Shown here in pieces: positions 36,840-46,531 of a stretch of DNA of 64,000 nucleotides (the first letter of the stretch is position 1; every line of letters starts with the position of its first letter). The translations under genes and the position numbers were made by a program. Origin of the DNA: Hahella sp. CCB-MM4 (GTDB lineage: Bacteria > Pseudomonadota > Gammaproteobacteria > Pseudomonadales > Oleiphilaceae); the NCBI RefSeq assembly GCF_002260525.1, contig NZ_MRYI01000006.1, positions 213,291 through 277,290 of the forward strand. Reading direction: 5' to 3'. The notes under the pieces were generated by a model, which was not told the origin of the DNA, searched no databases, and worked only from the letters and a program-made list of their open reading frames with translations.

Positions 36840-38852
36840 CTATTTCCATTCACAGAGCTTAAACCGGGTAATCCGGATAGAGTCTGAAACGTCTCCGTCA
36901 CTCAAGGTAATATCGAGACTACGCAGAGCCGGGCTGTCATATTGGGAAATATTTTTTGCCAGGAAGGTCCCTATATTAGGCACGACATAGCTCTTGGTCT
37001 GTTGATAATCCTCAAAGTAGGTAAAGGTGAAATCAAGATTCAAATACTTGCTCCCATCCAGGTTTGACTTCCAATTGATGCCTAAAGGTTTTTGCAGATC
37101 GACACCACAGATAGGATTAATCTCAATCCGTGGACGCTCCAGGATACTGAAGGTTCTGTCGCTGTAACTGACCGTGTTGTCCCTGCCGGTAATCTTAATG
37201 CGGTAATCATTGCCCGGCTTAAAGTCATCGGGAATCTGCCAGGACATTCCAAGACCATAAATACCTGAGGCAATACGATAAGGAGATGTTTTGCCATCAT
37301 CTTTGAGCAGATCGATGGTAATCACGTTATCGGGAAAGTTGAACTCATCCCAATTGATGTCGATCCAGTCTCCCTGATGATAAGTCTCCAAACCATTGGG
37401 TGAAGTCAGATGAACGGTCCAGGCTTCAAGTGCTTGAGTCACCGCTTCATCAGCACGTGCCCGTCCATAACCCCGTATAGCGGACAAACCGGGAGAACCG
37501 GGAATGGCGTAGTAGTTTATGTCTCCCTGGGCATCAACGTCGTAGCCGTCTTTGATGGCGGTGTCCCGCAGGATATCGGTTATCTGATCTCTGGTGAGAC
37601 CAGGATTGACCGCCAGCATCAGCGCCACTATCCCGCTGACATGAGGGGCAGCGGCAGAGGTGCCGCTAAAGGATGAAGAATACCTGTTGCCCGGTTCCGT
37701 TGTGGGTACATAGGCCGGTGCGGTCAGATCCATCTCCGGACCAGTGGCAATACTGCTGGAATACGTTTTGTTGGTACACCCGGTTTGGGTAACTGCCAAT
37801 GCCCCCGGAAGCCTTGCAGGAACCCCCACCGGACCGCTGCTGTTGCCGGCCGCACCAACCAATACAGTGTTATAGTTCCGATTTATATATTCCGCGACAT
37901 CAAGCGTCCACTGGTAAGGCTGATCCGTTTGCCACGCCATACTGACGTTAACCACCTGCGCCCCACTCTGCACCGCGTAACAAATGGACTTGAACATCTG
38001 AATCAGGTTGGCACCGGTTCTGACGGGAATCAGAGTACTGCCACTGTATCTTCCCATGCCCCCGGCAACTCCGGCGATACCCTTGCCATTGCTGGTTCGG
38101 GCGGCTGCGATGCCGGATACCTGGGTGCCATGCTTATAGGCCGACCAGGTTTCGGGATAAGGGTTATTATCATTCCCGTTGAAATCCCATCCGTATACAT
38201 CATCGATGAATCCGTTACCGTCATCATCAATGCCGTTTTTCTCCTTGCCATCACCGGATTCCCCTGGATTTCTCCATATCGCTTCGCGCAGATCCTCATG
38301 GTTGTAATCCACACCACTGTCCACCACGGCAATAGAAACGTCAGATCCGTAAGAGTACCACCAGGCCTGGGGAGCATTTATATCGGTATCTGCCGCACAA
38401 TAGGGTCCGGGATCCGACATATCGAGATTCCACTGACTCGGGAACAACGGATCATTCGCCGAAGCAAAATCAACAACGGCATCGAAGTAGACTTTATATC
38501 CCAGTTTCTCAAGTTGTCGGGCAACATCCAGCCCCGCTTTGGCAGTCTTGGCAGTCCCCTCTATCAAGCCAAAGCAGAAACTCTCACCCAACTCGATTCC
38601 CGCATTCTCCATATCACTTCTGGCTCTCTCGGTATCCTTTGCCTGAATAACAAAATGCTCCGGGAACACCTGTGAGCCCTTAACACCGTTTTCATACCTG
38701 AAATGCTTATCGCCAATCTGAATATACTGATTGTCTGATAATGTGTACGGTACCGGTTTTGCCTCTTCCATCACTTCCGTGAATGCCTGTCCGAACGACG
38801 CTTGGGCCGAAAGCAACAATGCCAGTGAAGTTAAATAAGGTCGTAATTGCAT
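36840..38852 (-). CDS. Secreted subtilisin-like (S8) serine protease
   Basis: This 670-residue protein has a signal peptide ending SFG/QA, a propeptide-like region (to about 130) and a catalytic domain (about 165-475) with the Asp motif IAVVDSGVDYNHED, the His motif KHGTQVSGIAA and the Ser motif FSGTSAAAPHVSG. A calcium-type DDDGNGFIDD insertion lies between the Asp and His motifs. The C-terminal ~190 residues form beta-sandwich modules (WTVHLTSPNGLETYHQGD; ITGRDNTVSYSDRTF). It should degrade extracellular protein. AAGGA precedes the ATG. Confidence 0.92.
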   Translation of the reverse strand: MQLRPYLTSLALLLSAQASFGQAFTEVMEEAKPVPYTLSDNQYIQIGDKHFRYENGVKGSQVFPEHFVIQAKDTERARSDMENAGIELGESFCFGLIEGTAKTAKAGLDVARQLEKLGYKVYFDAVVDFASANDPLFPSQWNLDMSDPGPYCAADTDINAPQAWWYSYGSDVSIAVVDSGVDYNHEDLREAIWRNPGESGDGKEKNGIDDDGNGFIDDVYGWDFNGNDNNPYPETWSAYKHGTQVSGIAAARTSNGKGIAGVAGGMGRYSGSTLIPVRTGANLIQMFKSICYAVQSGAQVVNVSMAWQTDQPYQWTLDVAEYINRNYNTVLVGAAGNSSGPVGVPARLPGALAVTQTGCTNKTYSSSIATGPEMDLTAPAYVPTTEPGNRYSSSFSGTSAAAPHVSGIVALMLAVNPGLTRDQITDILRDTAIKDGYDVDAQGDINYYAIPGSPGLSAIRGYGRARADEAVTQALEAWTVHLTSPNGLETYHQGDWIDINWDEFNFPDNVITIDLLKDDGKTSPYRIASGIYGLGMSWQIPDDFKPGNDYRIKITGRDNTVSYSDRTFSILERPRIEINPICGVDLQKPLGINWKSNLDGSKYLNLDFTFTYFEDYQQTKSYVVPNIGTFLAKNISQYDSPALRSLDITLSDGDVSDSIRITRFKLCEWK

Positions 38853-39403
38853 GGTTCATCCTTGTTTATACTTGGTTCAGTTTATGGAAAGAACTCTGTC
38901 CCATACTGCCTTCCTGCGCAGAGCTCCGTTTCAATGCCCCGCCCCATAGGCATACAGACAGGAATACCAAAGGGCCTGGACAACGAAGCTTTTTCATCAA
39001 ATTGGCGGTTGGAAATCTGAGACTTGGAAGAGAGTGCTCTCAGAGGAACTGACGATCCTTATCATTTTTTTCATGCTGGTCGGTACCGGGGCGAAGATCC
39101 CTTCTCCCATGGCAACCGGATGGTGTATTAGGGGGGAACAGAAATAGTCACTGGAGTTTACAGGTGCTATTTCCCCATTAATGTCATGTCCCGATCAGGT
39201 AAGCGACGATTTTTATGAAAATCCGTCATCTTTTCTTCACTGATTTGCGGGAAAAATGTTGTCAGAGGGAAGGACTTGGAGGGGGGCTATATCTCATACA
39301 CAGACACTTCACTGCTAATAGGCCATACCAGCATACCCAACATGGATTAGGCATCCCGAGCATATACAGGTCAGTCAAAGCGACTTTGGCGTCGCTACAG
39401 TCG
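38853..39403 (-). other. Gene-free stretch upstream of the S8 protease
   Basis: In these 551 bases short frames exist on both strands, but none has a ribosome site and recognisable protein character. The promoter of the protease gene must lie at its left end. A few G-rich runs (39276-39288) are the only notable composition feature. Confidence 0.5.
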
Positions 39404-39871
39404 CTAAAGAGGCTTTGCCACCATCAGATAAAAAATCACGGTCAAACCGAAAAAAGCAGGCCACCCCAGCATAAACCAGATACGAAACAGCCGATGGTAA
39501 CGTTCAGGTAACGGGTCCCCGGTTCTGATACTTTCTTCGATCAGTTTTCTGAGTTGAATCTGGATCCACACCACCGGTAACCAACACAAAGCGGCCAGCA
39601 AATACAATATATAAGTAACGGCCAGCCAAGTATCCGTCCAGTTAAAACCTGCATACCAAACCAGCCAAACTCCACTAAGCGACTGAAAAACAGCTGCGGG
39701 AAAGGTAAACAAATAGTCTGCCAGAACAGTGCTTCGTGCGGCGTAGTATTTCTGCTGCAGATCATCGGTAAACATCGACCGAAACATAAAGAATGCGATC
39801 CCTAAACCGGTTCCGAACAGGACCGTAGCACTGAGGATATGCAGAGTTTTTACGATCAGGTAAAGATTCAT
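39404..39871 (-). CDS. DUF2269 family inner-membrane protein
   Basis: This protein of about 155 residues from ATG 39871 has four membrane helices and the family pattern KTLHILSATVLFGTGLGIAFFM, then YLFTFPAAVFQSLSGVWL and RLFRIWFMLGWPAFFGL. The conserved His near the N-terminus and the fold recall small di-haem or quinone-linked membrane proteins, but function is not established. The longer frame to 39937 has no better ribosome site. Confidence 0.75.
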   Translation of the reverse strand: MNLYLIVKTLHILSATVLFGTGLGIAFFMFRSMFTDDLQQKYYAARSTVLADYLFTFPAAVFQSLSGVWLVWYAGFNWTDTWLAVTYILYLLAALCWLPVVWIQIQLRKLIEESIRTGDPLPERYHRLFRIWFMLGWPAFFGLTVIFYLMVAKPL

Positions 39872-40088
39872 TAAAAGTGACGCGCTCTTACATTGGGCTG
39901 ATAGACTTTTGGGTATCAGACCACTTACCAAAGGCATAGTCCAGCCCTAGGATCTGATGATTTTTATCTAGCCTCTTAGCCATTTTGTTATACCCATCAC
40001 AGACTATTTTTTTCAAATGTGAATTCCGATTAAATACCGCAGCACGACAAGTTGACGGCATAACATCTAAAACGGCGGTATCCGGCTA

Positions 40089-40204
40089 GCTGTGTAACAG
40101 CGATGAACAGACAACTTTGTAACAGTCATAAACAGACAACTGTGAAACAGCCATAGACAGAAAGTTGCATTACCGCCATGAACAGATAGCTCTATAACCG
40201 TGTC
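40089..40204. repeat. 25-bp degenerate tandem repeat, about 4.6 units
   Basis: The units (for example 40114-40138, actttgtaacagtcataaac plus five more bases) repeat at exactly 25 bp with drift between copies. The array lies 200 bases upstream of pgaA. Confidence 0.8.
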
Positions 40205-40341
40205 CGCCGGACCAGAGTACGGCCGACCGGCATCATGTCAGGCCGCATCTTGCGTATTCGAGCTGTACAAACGACTTCAATCAACATCTCTGTCTTCTAG
40301 CGAAAGGATCGTACGCAGTAACACGGTTCATTCCCTGATTA

Positions 40342-40359
40342 GGGCCTGATATCAGGCCC
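40342..40359. promoter_or_regulatory. Perfect 18-bp palindrome upstream of pgaA
   Basis: GGGCCTGATATCAGGCCC is fully self-complementary and lies 42 bases upstream of the pgaA start. It fits a dimeric regulator site or a tight hairpin in the mRNA leader. No regulator gene is adjacent. Confidence 0.4.
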
Positions 40360-40401
40360 TAGCGTTTAGATGGACATAACGCTTAATGGGCCAACAATCA
40401 G

Positions 40402-42933
40402 ATGAGCAACTACCGAACGGAACCGCACCGGTTGACGTCCGTCCGCAGGTTCGCATGCCTGCTCTTAGGATCTATTCCCCTTCACCTCAGCCAGCCGCTG
40501 ATGGCGGTTCCCACGATCGATCAACCTGGAGCCGTTGGTCGACAGGAGAACACTGACCAACAGGAGAACGCTGATCAACAGAAGAGCATTGATCGACAGC
40601 GGGACATTGACGAACGACGGGAACAACTGGTTGAGACGGCACGACATGGCAATCTGTCCGAAGCCGTTAAAGATATGGGGAAGCTCTATCAGAAGACCGG
40701 TAATTCGAGAGTATTGAACGACCTTATCGCTCTTCACAGCTGGAACGGCACTTTAGGGAGTGTTCTCGACCTATGCTACCCATGCGACATGAAGAGCCTG
40801 AACGAGAACAGTCTGGAAGCACTCGCCAAGGCTCATCGAAACCGGCAGGACTTCAAGACCGCGGCGGCCTTCTATTCTCAGCTCAGCCAGAGGAATCCCA
40901 ACAATATTGACGGCTGGCTGGGCTTGGCCCTGACCAGCGCCGAAATGGGTGAAGATATCCATGCGCAAAAAGCGATTGCCCACTACAGAGACCTGGGCAA
41001 GCCCGGTATCGAACGATTCGAAAACGAACTGTATGTGATGACCGTACTCCAGGATCGCGTCGGCGAATTGGGCGTTTTGCAAGCCTACTACGATTATGCT
41101 CCCAACAGGGACATCGGCTTGCGTTTCTACAAAACCGCCATTGAGCTTGGTGCCAGCTCTGCCGCACAGACGATCGTGAATGAGCATCCGGAATGGTTCA
41201 CCGGTATCGATCGATACTGGCTTGACTATTACCAGGCCACATTGAATATCCGCAGCGGAATCAGCTCCTATCGTCAAAACGTTCTTGATGAGGGAATCCA
41301 GCAGCTACAACAGTTGGCCAAGGTCGTTCCTGCAGATCACTCCCTATATCAGCGAATCCAATTGGATATTTTCTATGGTCTGGTGTCCGCTAAGAGGTAC
41401 CCGGAAGCCACAGCCAACCTTGCAGTGATCGACACAATAGAAAATGTGCCGCCCTACATTCTGGAAGCTAAAGCTGACTTGTTGATCGCCACCAGAAAGC
41501 CTTTTGGGGCCGTGGAAATATATTCCGATCTCTATGCAAAGAACCATGATCCGGAAATCGGTCGCAAGCTTTACTACGCCTACATGGATGCCGAGCAATA
41601 TGAGGCCGGTACTGATTTGCTAAACCAACTATTGGAAAGCCAACCCCCTACCCGGTGGGATTTCACCGGAAGCTTCCGCCTCAATAATGAGAAGTACCAG
41701 CAACTACTGGAGCAAAGCATTCTGCACACGGCCTGGTGTGGAGACCTCGAAACCGCGGGCGTGTCTCTCCGAGCTGCGGTCACAGAGGCACCGGGAAATC
41801 CCTGGTTGTGGCTGGACCTGGGCAATGTGGAGCGCTGGCAGGGACGGTTTGCGGATGCAGAGAAGAGCTACCTTCGTGCCGATGCCCTGATGTCAGAGTC
41901 TTCACGTGGACCAGCGCAGAGAAGCCTTTGGGTGAATCAACTGGAAAAAGGTGACTGGAGGGATCTCAACGGACAAAGACAGAAACTGAACTCGACTTAT
42001 CCGGATGATGAGCAAAAGGATATTAATCGCCGCTGGGCGGAAGCCACAGCACCATTTCTGACGATAGACCTGGGTCGCGTTCGGACAGAGAACGAAAAAG
42101 CCGGTCAGGCACAGAATTCAGAAGACTGGCAATACGATGTCCAACTCTTTTCCCAGCGCTGGGAAGGGCAGCGCTTTTACGCCCATGATCAGAAACTCTA
42201 TGGGAAATGGGAAGAGCGGGATCTCTATGCAAGATACAGCGGCATAGGCGCCGACCTGACCTGGTATCCCCTGACCCTGGATCTGGAGGCCGGTTCCGGC
42301 AGTCAGCTCAATGATAAAAAATATCTGTGGAGTTCAGTTAACTGGAGTCTGGACGACCAATGGAGCGTGCAGGCTGCTTATCGATACAATCCTTCCAACA
42401 CCCCACTCAGAGCGCTTCATGATGGACATTATATGCGCCAGTGGAGTCTGGGCTTTGTACACAAGCCGGCGCCGGATCTTTCCTGGGGAGGACAGGCACA
42501 ACTCTATAAATTTACGGACGGCAATGACCGCCAAATCCTCAACGGGTGGTTAGACGCACGGATATGGCAAACCGCCCGTTACAAGCTGTCCGCTGTCGCG
42601 GGCATTACTGACAGTGACAACGACGTTGTTCCGGTCAATTACTTCAATCCTATCTCGGATCGTAATTTCAACCTGGAATTGCGCCACAGCTATCACCTGA
42701 AACTGTCCGACAACTGGGATCTGGACCAATTTCTGGAAACCGGTGCCAACCGTTACCACCAGTCCGGATTTTCCACTGAGACAGGATGGAAGCTCGGCTA
42801 CAGCCAGCAATGGCTCTGGCGGGACAGAGTCTCCCTCAAGCTGGGCATCAACCACAACAAAGCTATCTATGATGGGGAGCCCGAATACGGTTTATCGGTT
42901 TTCGCTAACATCGATGTGAGGTTCGTGCCGTGA
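40402..42933 (+). CDS. pgaA: PgaA-like poly-beta-1,6-GlcNAc export porin
   Basis: This 843-residue outer-membrane protein is of similar length to E. coli PgaA (about 800). It has an N-terminal signal region, TPR-like helical repeats in the periplasm (about 70-480; LAKAHRNRQDFKTAAAFYSQ, WLWLDLGNVERWQGRFADA) and a C-terminal beta-barrel ending in NIDVRFVP. An extra Gln/Asp-rich stretch (residues 47-75) is encoded by an in-frame 18-bp tandem repeat. It exports poly-N-acetylglucosamine after PgaB processing. It overlaps pgaB by 4 bases (GTGA). The ribosome site is weak. Confidence 0.88.
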   Translation: MSNYRTEPHRLTSVRRFACLLLGSIPLHLSQPLMAVPTIDQPGAVGRQENTDQQENADQQKSIDRQRDIDERREQLVETARHGNLSEAVKDMGKLYQKTGNSRVLNDLIALHSWNGTLGSVLDLCYPCDMKSLNENSLEALAKAHRNRQDFKTAAAFYSQLSQRNPNNIDGWLGLALTSAEMGEDIHAQKAIAHYRDLGKPGIERFENELYVMTVLQDRVGELGVLQAYYDYAPNRDIGLRFYKTAIELGASSAAQTIVNEHPEWFTGIDRYWLDYYQATLNIRSGISSYRQNVLDEGIQQLQQLAKVVPADHSLYQRIQLDIFYGLVSAKRYPEATANLAVIDTIENVPPYILEAKADLLIATRKPFGAVEIYSDLYAKNHDPEIGRKLYYAYMDAEQYEAGTDLLNQLLESQPPTRWDFTGSFRLNNEKYQQLLEQSILHTAWCGDLETAGVSLRAAVTEAPGNPWLWLDLGNVERWQGRFADAEKSYLRADALMSESSRGPAQRSLWVNQLEKGDWRDLNGQRQKLNSTYPDDEQKDINRRWAEATAPFLTIDLGRVRTENEKAGQAQNSEDWQYDVQLFSQRWEGQRFYAHDQKLYGKWEERDLYARYSGIGADLTWYPLTLDLEAGSGSQLNDKKYLWSSVNWSLDDQWSVQAAYRYNPSNTPLRALHDGHYMRQWSLGFVHKPAPDLSWGGQAQLYKFTDGNDRQILNGWLDARIWQTARYKLSAVAGITDSDNDVVPVNYFNPISDRNFNLELRHSYHLKLSDNWDLDQFLETGANRYHQSGFSTETGWKLGYSQQWLWRDRVSLKLGINHNKAIYDGEPEYGLSVFANIDVRFVP
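40540..40611 (+). repeat. In-frame 18-bp tandem repeat within pgaA
   Basis: Four units of 18 bp encode six-residue repeats RQENTD, QQENAD, QQKSID and RQRDID, with a degenerate fifth. The array sits just after the signal peptide region, so copy number could vary without a frameshift. Confidence 0.8.
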
Positions 42934-44882
42934 AAACTGTCATCTGCCTAGCGATTCTGATTCAAATACTGTTCTCGTCAGCGGCTCTGGCCCGCCCTGA
43001 AAACAGTTATGTGGTTCTGGCGTATCACGATTTGTATGACGTCAAACTTCAACCAACCAAGCGGATTTTTGCCAATACCGTCAGTCGCGACCGCTTCATT
43101 GAGCATCTCAACTGGATAAAACAGAACAATTATCATCCGGTCAGTTTCCAACAAATTCTTGAGGCTAAAGCGGGTAAATCCACATTACCCCAGAACGCTG
43201 TACTGCTTACTTTCGATGATGGCTATGAGTCTTTCTATACAACGGCATTCCCACTATTGAAACTATACGGCTACCCTGCCGTGATTGGTCTGGTCGGTAA
43301 ATGGCTGGAAAGCGAACCCGGCCAGGAAGTGCAATACGGAAAGACCAACCTGGATCGTAAACACTTCCTGAACTGGGCACAGATTCGGGAAATGGAAGCG
43401 TCCGGATTGATTGAATTCGCCTCCCACACTTTCAATCTGCATTACGGTATTTTTGCCAATCCCTTTGGCAATGAGCAGCCGGCAGCGGTCAGCCCACAGT
43501 TTGATAAATCAAGCGGTCAATACGAAACCCCGGTCCAGTACGAACAGCGTCTTCGCAATGACTTTCAAACCACTCGCCAGCAAATGAAGTCAGAAGGAAT
43601 AAGAGAACCTCGAATCCTGATTTGGCCCTACGGAGCCTATAGTGAGCAGTCGATCAATTTTGCCCGGGAGGAAGGCTATCCTTTTACGTTTTCCCTGGAT
43701 GAAGGATATAACCTCGCCAGCGACACCGGCGATCATGTCTACCGTTATTTGATGGATCAGGAGATCGGTCTTGAGCATTTTGATCGAATTCTGCAGGGGG
43801 AACCCAAGACTCCTGTCGCCAAAAGAATTCTGCATGTGGACCTGGACTATGTGTACGATTCTGATCCCAAGGCGATGCAGAAAAATATTGATCTGCTCAT
43901 CGAACGGGTCAGCCGGTTCCGAGTCAATACGGTATATCTTCAGGCGTTTGCCGACCCGGACGGAAATGGCGTGGCGGATAAGCTGTATTTTCCCAATCGG
44001 CACCTTCCTGTTCGTGCAGATATTTTCAATCGCGTCGCCTGGCAGCTCCGCTCGAGAGCCGGTGTCAGAATCTATGCCTGGATGCCGGTACTGGCCTTTG
44101 ACCTTGGTAAAGACTACCAATACGTGACCGACGTCCGCACCGGAAAACCGGCCCCGGAACACTATCTCAGACTATCGCCGTTCTCAGAGAAAAACCTCCA
44201 GGCCATCGATGATATTTACGAAGATCTCGGCTTCTACGGAAAGTTCCACGGCATACTCTTTCACGACGATGCCTTCCTGGGGGACTTTGAAGATGCCTCC
44301 CCGGAAGCACAACAGCAATACAGCGCCTGGGGGTTGGATGCTTCCGTCAAAAATATTCGGGATGACATTGCCCAGTTCAAACGCTGGAGCAAGCTTAAAA
44401 CCGATTATCTGATCAAAATCACTCATCGATTTGCCCAACGTAGCAACCGATATTTTGCCAGTGACGGTCAACGCCTGCAGCTCGCCCGGAACATGTATGC
44501 CCAACCGGTACTGAATCCCAACAGTGAAACCTGGTACGCGCAGAATCTGGAAGCTTTTGCGGAGGCCTATGATGACGTGGCGGTCATGGCCATGCCTTTT
44601 ATGGAGCAGCAAAAGCACCCCGAGAAATGGCTTCGCCGTATATCGAGAGTAGCGCTGGATAGAATCGGTCCGGATAAACTGGTGTTCGAACTACAGGCTC
44701 TGGATTGGCGTAACAATACGCCTGTACCGGATGCTGTTCTTAAACGCCAGATGCAGATTATTACTGAAGAGGGCCTTAAGAGCTTTGGTTACTATCCGGA
44801 CGACTTCATTTCCGGTGTTCCTGACCTGAATACGGTTCGTCCGGATCTGTCGCTCAATTCCACCTTGGGGAGCGGCAAATGA
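42930..44882 (+). CDS. pgaB: PgaB-like poly-GlcNAc N-deacetylase
   Basis: This 650-residue periplasmic protein has a signal peptide (1-21) without a convincing lipobox. A polysaccharide deacetylase domain (about 25-290) carries F95-D96-D97-G98 and S-H166 with H171 as metal ligands. A C-terminal TIM-barrel domain follows (about 300-640; RILHVDLDYVYDSD, GILFHDDAFLGDFE) as in E. coli PgaB. It partly deacetylates poly-GlcNAc and guides it to PgaA. The start is GTG 42930, overlapping the pgaA stop. Confidence 0.9.
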   Translation: MKTVICLAILIQILFSSAALARPENSYVVLAYHDLYDVKLQPTKRIFANTVSRDRFIEHLNWIKQNNYHPVSFQQILEAKAGKSTLPQNAVLLTFDDGYESFYTTAFPLLKLYGYPAVIGLVGKWLESEPGQEVQYGKTNLDRKHFLNWAQIREMEASGLIEFASHTFNLHYGIFANPFGNEQPAAVSPQFDKSSGQYETPVQYEQRLRNDFQTTRQQMKSEGIREPRILIWPYGAYSEQSINFAREEGYPFTFSLDEGYNLASDTGDHVYRYLMDQEIGLEHFDRILQGEPKTPVAKRILHVDLDYVYDSDPKAMQKNIDLLIERVSRFRVNTVYLQAFADPDGNGVADKLYFPNRHLPVRADIFNRVAWQLRSRAGVRIYAWMPVLAFDLGKDYQYVTDVRTGKPAPEHYLRLSPFSEKNLQAIDDIYEDLGFYGKFHGILFHDDAFLGDFEDASPEAQQQYSAWGLDASVKNIRDDIAQFKRWSKLKTDYLIKITHRFAQRSNRYFASDGQRLQLARNMYAQPVLNPNSETWYAQNLEAFAEAYDDVAVMAMPFMEQQKHPEKWLRRISRVALDRIGPDKLVFELQALDWRNNTPVPDAVLKRQMQIITEEGLKSFGYYPDDFISGVPDLNTVRPDLSLNSTLGSGK

Positions 44883-46123
44883 GCCTGGATGTGTTGTTGC
44901 TATGCGTTTATTTGTACCCCAGTGTGATGGCGTTGGTCTGGATTACCGGCGGAATCTATTACTTCTTTCATTGGGAATACCATTATCTGAAGAAATACCC
45001 GGACCACAAGCTCACGCTGCGGCACTATCCAAGAATTTCCATCATGGTGCCCTGTTACAACGAAGGTCCCAATATCGAAGAGACCATTCACAGTCTTCTG
45101 CTGCAGGACTATCCCAACTACGAAATCATCGCCATCAACGATGGCAGCAAGGACGATACCGGTGCGCGGCTGGACAAGCTGTCAGAAGCCAATCCTTTGC
45201 TGAAAGTCATACATCAGCCCAATCAAGGCAAAGCTGCGGCACTGAATAATGCACTCCAGTATGCGGAGGGCGAATGTCTGGTCTGTATCGATGGTGACGC
45301 CCTGCTTGATCGCAATGCACTGGTCTGGATGGTCCGGCACCTGTTAAGTACCAATGGAGTCGGTGCGGTGACAGGTAACCCAAGGGTAAGAACCCGCACG
45401 ACCATGGTGGGACGCATTCAGACCGGTGAGTTTTCCTCCATCATCGGCCTGATCAAAAGGGCACAACGTATCTACGGAACCTTGTTCACCATTTCAGGAG
45501 TCGTCTGCGCCTTCCGCAAATCCGCCATTCAGGAAATTGGCGGTTGGAGCACTGACATGGTCACCGAAGACATCGACGTGAGCTGGCGTCTGCAAATGGC
45601 CGGTTGGAACATCCGTTACGAACCCATGGCCCGATGCTGGGTATTGATGCCGGAAACCATTCGAGGATTATACAAACAGAGATTGCGATGGGCACAGGGC
45701 GGCGCGGAGGTTTGTCTGAAATACGGCTGGCGCTGCCTTTATCAGGGAAAGCTCAGGTTCTGGCCTCTCCTGCTCGACTATCTTGCCAGTGTCTATTGGA
45801 GCTACAGCGTCATTGCCCTACTTGCCTGGCGCCTGGTGACATTCTCAGAAGCCCCCACAGCAACACAAGTGCTGACTTTTGAAGTCTGTGGGGTCCTCAT
45901 GATTTTCCTGTGCCTGGCGCAGTTTCTGGTCAGTATTCTCATTGACCGCCATTACGATCAGGGACTGTTGAAAAACTTTCTGTGGTGCATCTGGTATCCA
46001 CTGTTTTACTGGATACTCAACATCGCCACCATCACCATCGCAGTGCCCAAAGCGCTTTTCAGAAAACCGAATCAACCTGCCGTTTGGGAAAGCCCGGATA
46101 GAGGAGAAATTTTTCGTGGCTGA
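44879..46123 (+). CDS. pgaC: PgaC-like poly-GlcNAc synthase (GT2)
   Basis: This 414-residue inner-membrane glycosyltransferase family 2 enzyme has an N-terminal helix (about 10-30), catalytic motifs ND88G, D138-G-D140, T229-E-D231 and Q267-RLR-W271, and C-terminal helices (about 300-400). It polymerises UDP-GlcNAc into poly-beta-1,6-GlcNAc and needs PgaD. PgaC-PgaD pairs are activated by c-di-GMP in E. coli. It overlaps pgaB by 4 bases (ATGA). Confidence 0.92.
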   Translation: MSLDVLLLCVYLYPSVMALVWITGGIYYFFHWEYHYLKKYPDHKLTLRHYPRISIMVPCYNEGPNIEETIHSLLLQDYPNYEIIAINDGSKDDTGARLDKLSEANPLLKVIHQPNQGKAAALNNALQYAEGECLVCIDGDALLDRNALVWMVRHLLSTNGVGAVTGNPRVRTRTTMVGRIQTGEFSSIIGLIKRAQRIYGTLFTISGVVCAFRKSAIQEIGGWSTDMVTEDIDVSWRLQMAGWNIRYEPMARCWVLMPETIRGLYKQRLRWAQGGAEVCLKYGWRCLYQGKLRFWPLLLDYLASVYWSYSVIALLAWRLVTFSEAPTATQVLTFEVCGVLMIFLCLAQFLVSILIDRHYDQGLLKNFLWCIWYPLFYWILNIATITIAVPKALFRKPNQPAVWESPDRGEIFRG

Positions 46124-46451
46124 ATCATCTAAAATCCAATTGATCTATACACAGCCCTCTAAACGGGACTTTAGTCTGCTATTGAGAGACGGAACAATCT
46201 CAATACTTACCTGGCTGCTTTGGGGTTATCTGCTGGCCCACCCGTTGTACTATTTCACCTATGCTCAGGGAGAGCCCATCTCGCCCCTACTTCAATTATC
46301 ACTTCAGGACCTACTGAAATGGACCGGCGTCTCTCTTGCCACCATCTTAATCCTCTACTACTTCTGGTCTCGCACCAGATTGCTGAAGTGGTGGTGGAAA
46401 CGGCGCTCTCTTTGGAAGCAAGTTGCTGTGGAGTTGCTTAGAGGCGCATGA
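46116..46451 (+). CDS. pgaD: PgaD-like synthase accessory protein
   Basis: This 111-residue protein starts at GTG 46116, with AGGAG 9 bases upstream, and overlaps pgaC by 8 bases. It has two membrane helices (about 28-50 and 67-88) and a basic C-terminal region (LLKWWWKRRS). Size, topology and position at the end of pgaABC identify it as PgaD, which forms the c-di-GMP-responsive synthase with PgaC. Confidence 0.82.
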   Translation: MAESSKIQLIYTQPSKRDFSLLLRDGTISILTWLLWGYLLAHPLYYFTYAQGEPISPLLQLSLQDLLKWTGVSLATILILYYFWSRTRLLKWWWKRRSLWKQVAVELLRGA

Positions 46452-46475
46452 GCGACCTTTTCTAATCGTCATAAA

Positions 46476-46498
46476 AAAGGTCGGCATTGCCGACCTTT
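46476..46498. terminator. Bidirectional terminator between pgaD and M14 peptidase
   Basis: A 7-bp stem GGTCGGC / GCCGACC has TTT following on the plus strand and six Ts following on the minus strand. It separates two converging transcripts. Confidence 0.8.
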
Positions 46499-46531
46499 AA
46501 GATTGAACCATCTGAATCTCAACAGAGACAT

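Larger units (their letters stand above)
39872..40401 (+). other. Intergenic region upstream of pgaA with 25-bp repeats
   Basis: These 530 bases have no gene. The middle holds a 25-bp degenerate tandem repeat (listed separately). The right end carries gggcctgatatcaggcccta (40341-40360), a perfect GGGCCTGATATCAGGCCC palindrome, 40 bases before pgaA. It could be an operator or a terminator-like stem affecting the pga operon. Confidence 0.55.

Noticed and set aside
37785..38675. 296-residue plus-strand frame
   Set aside because: It is antisense to the S8 protease catalytic domain and carries no recognisable domain.
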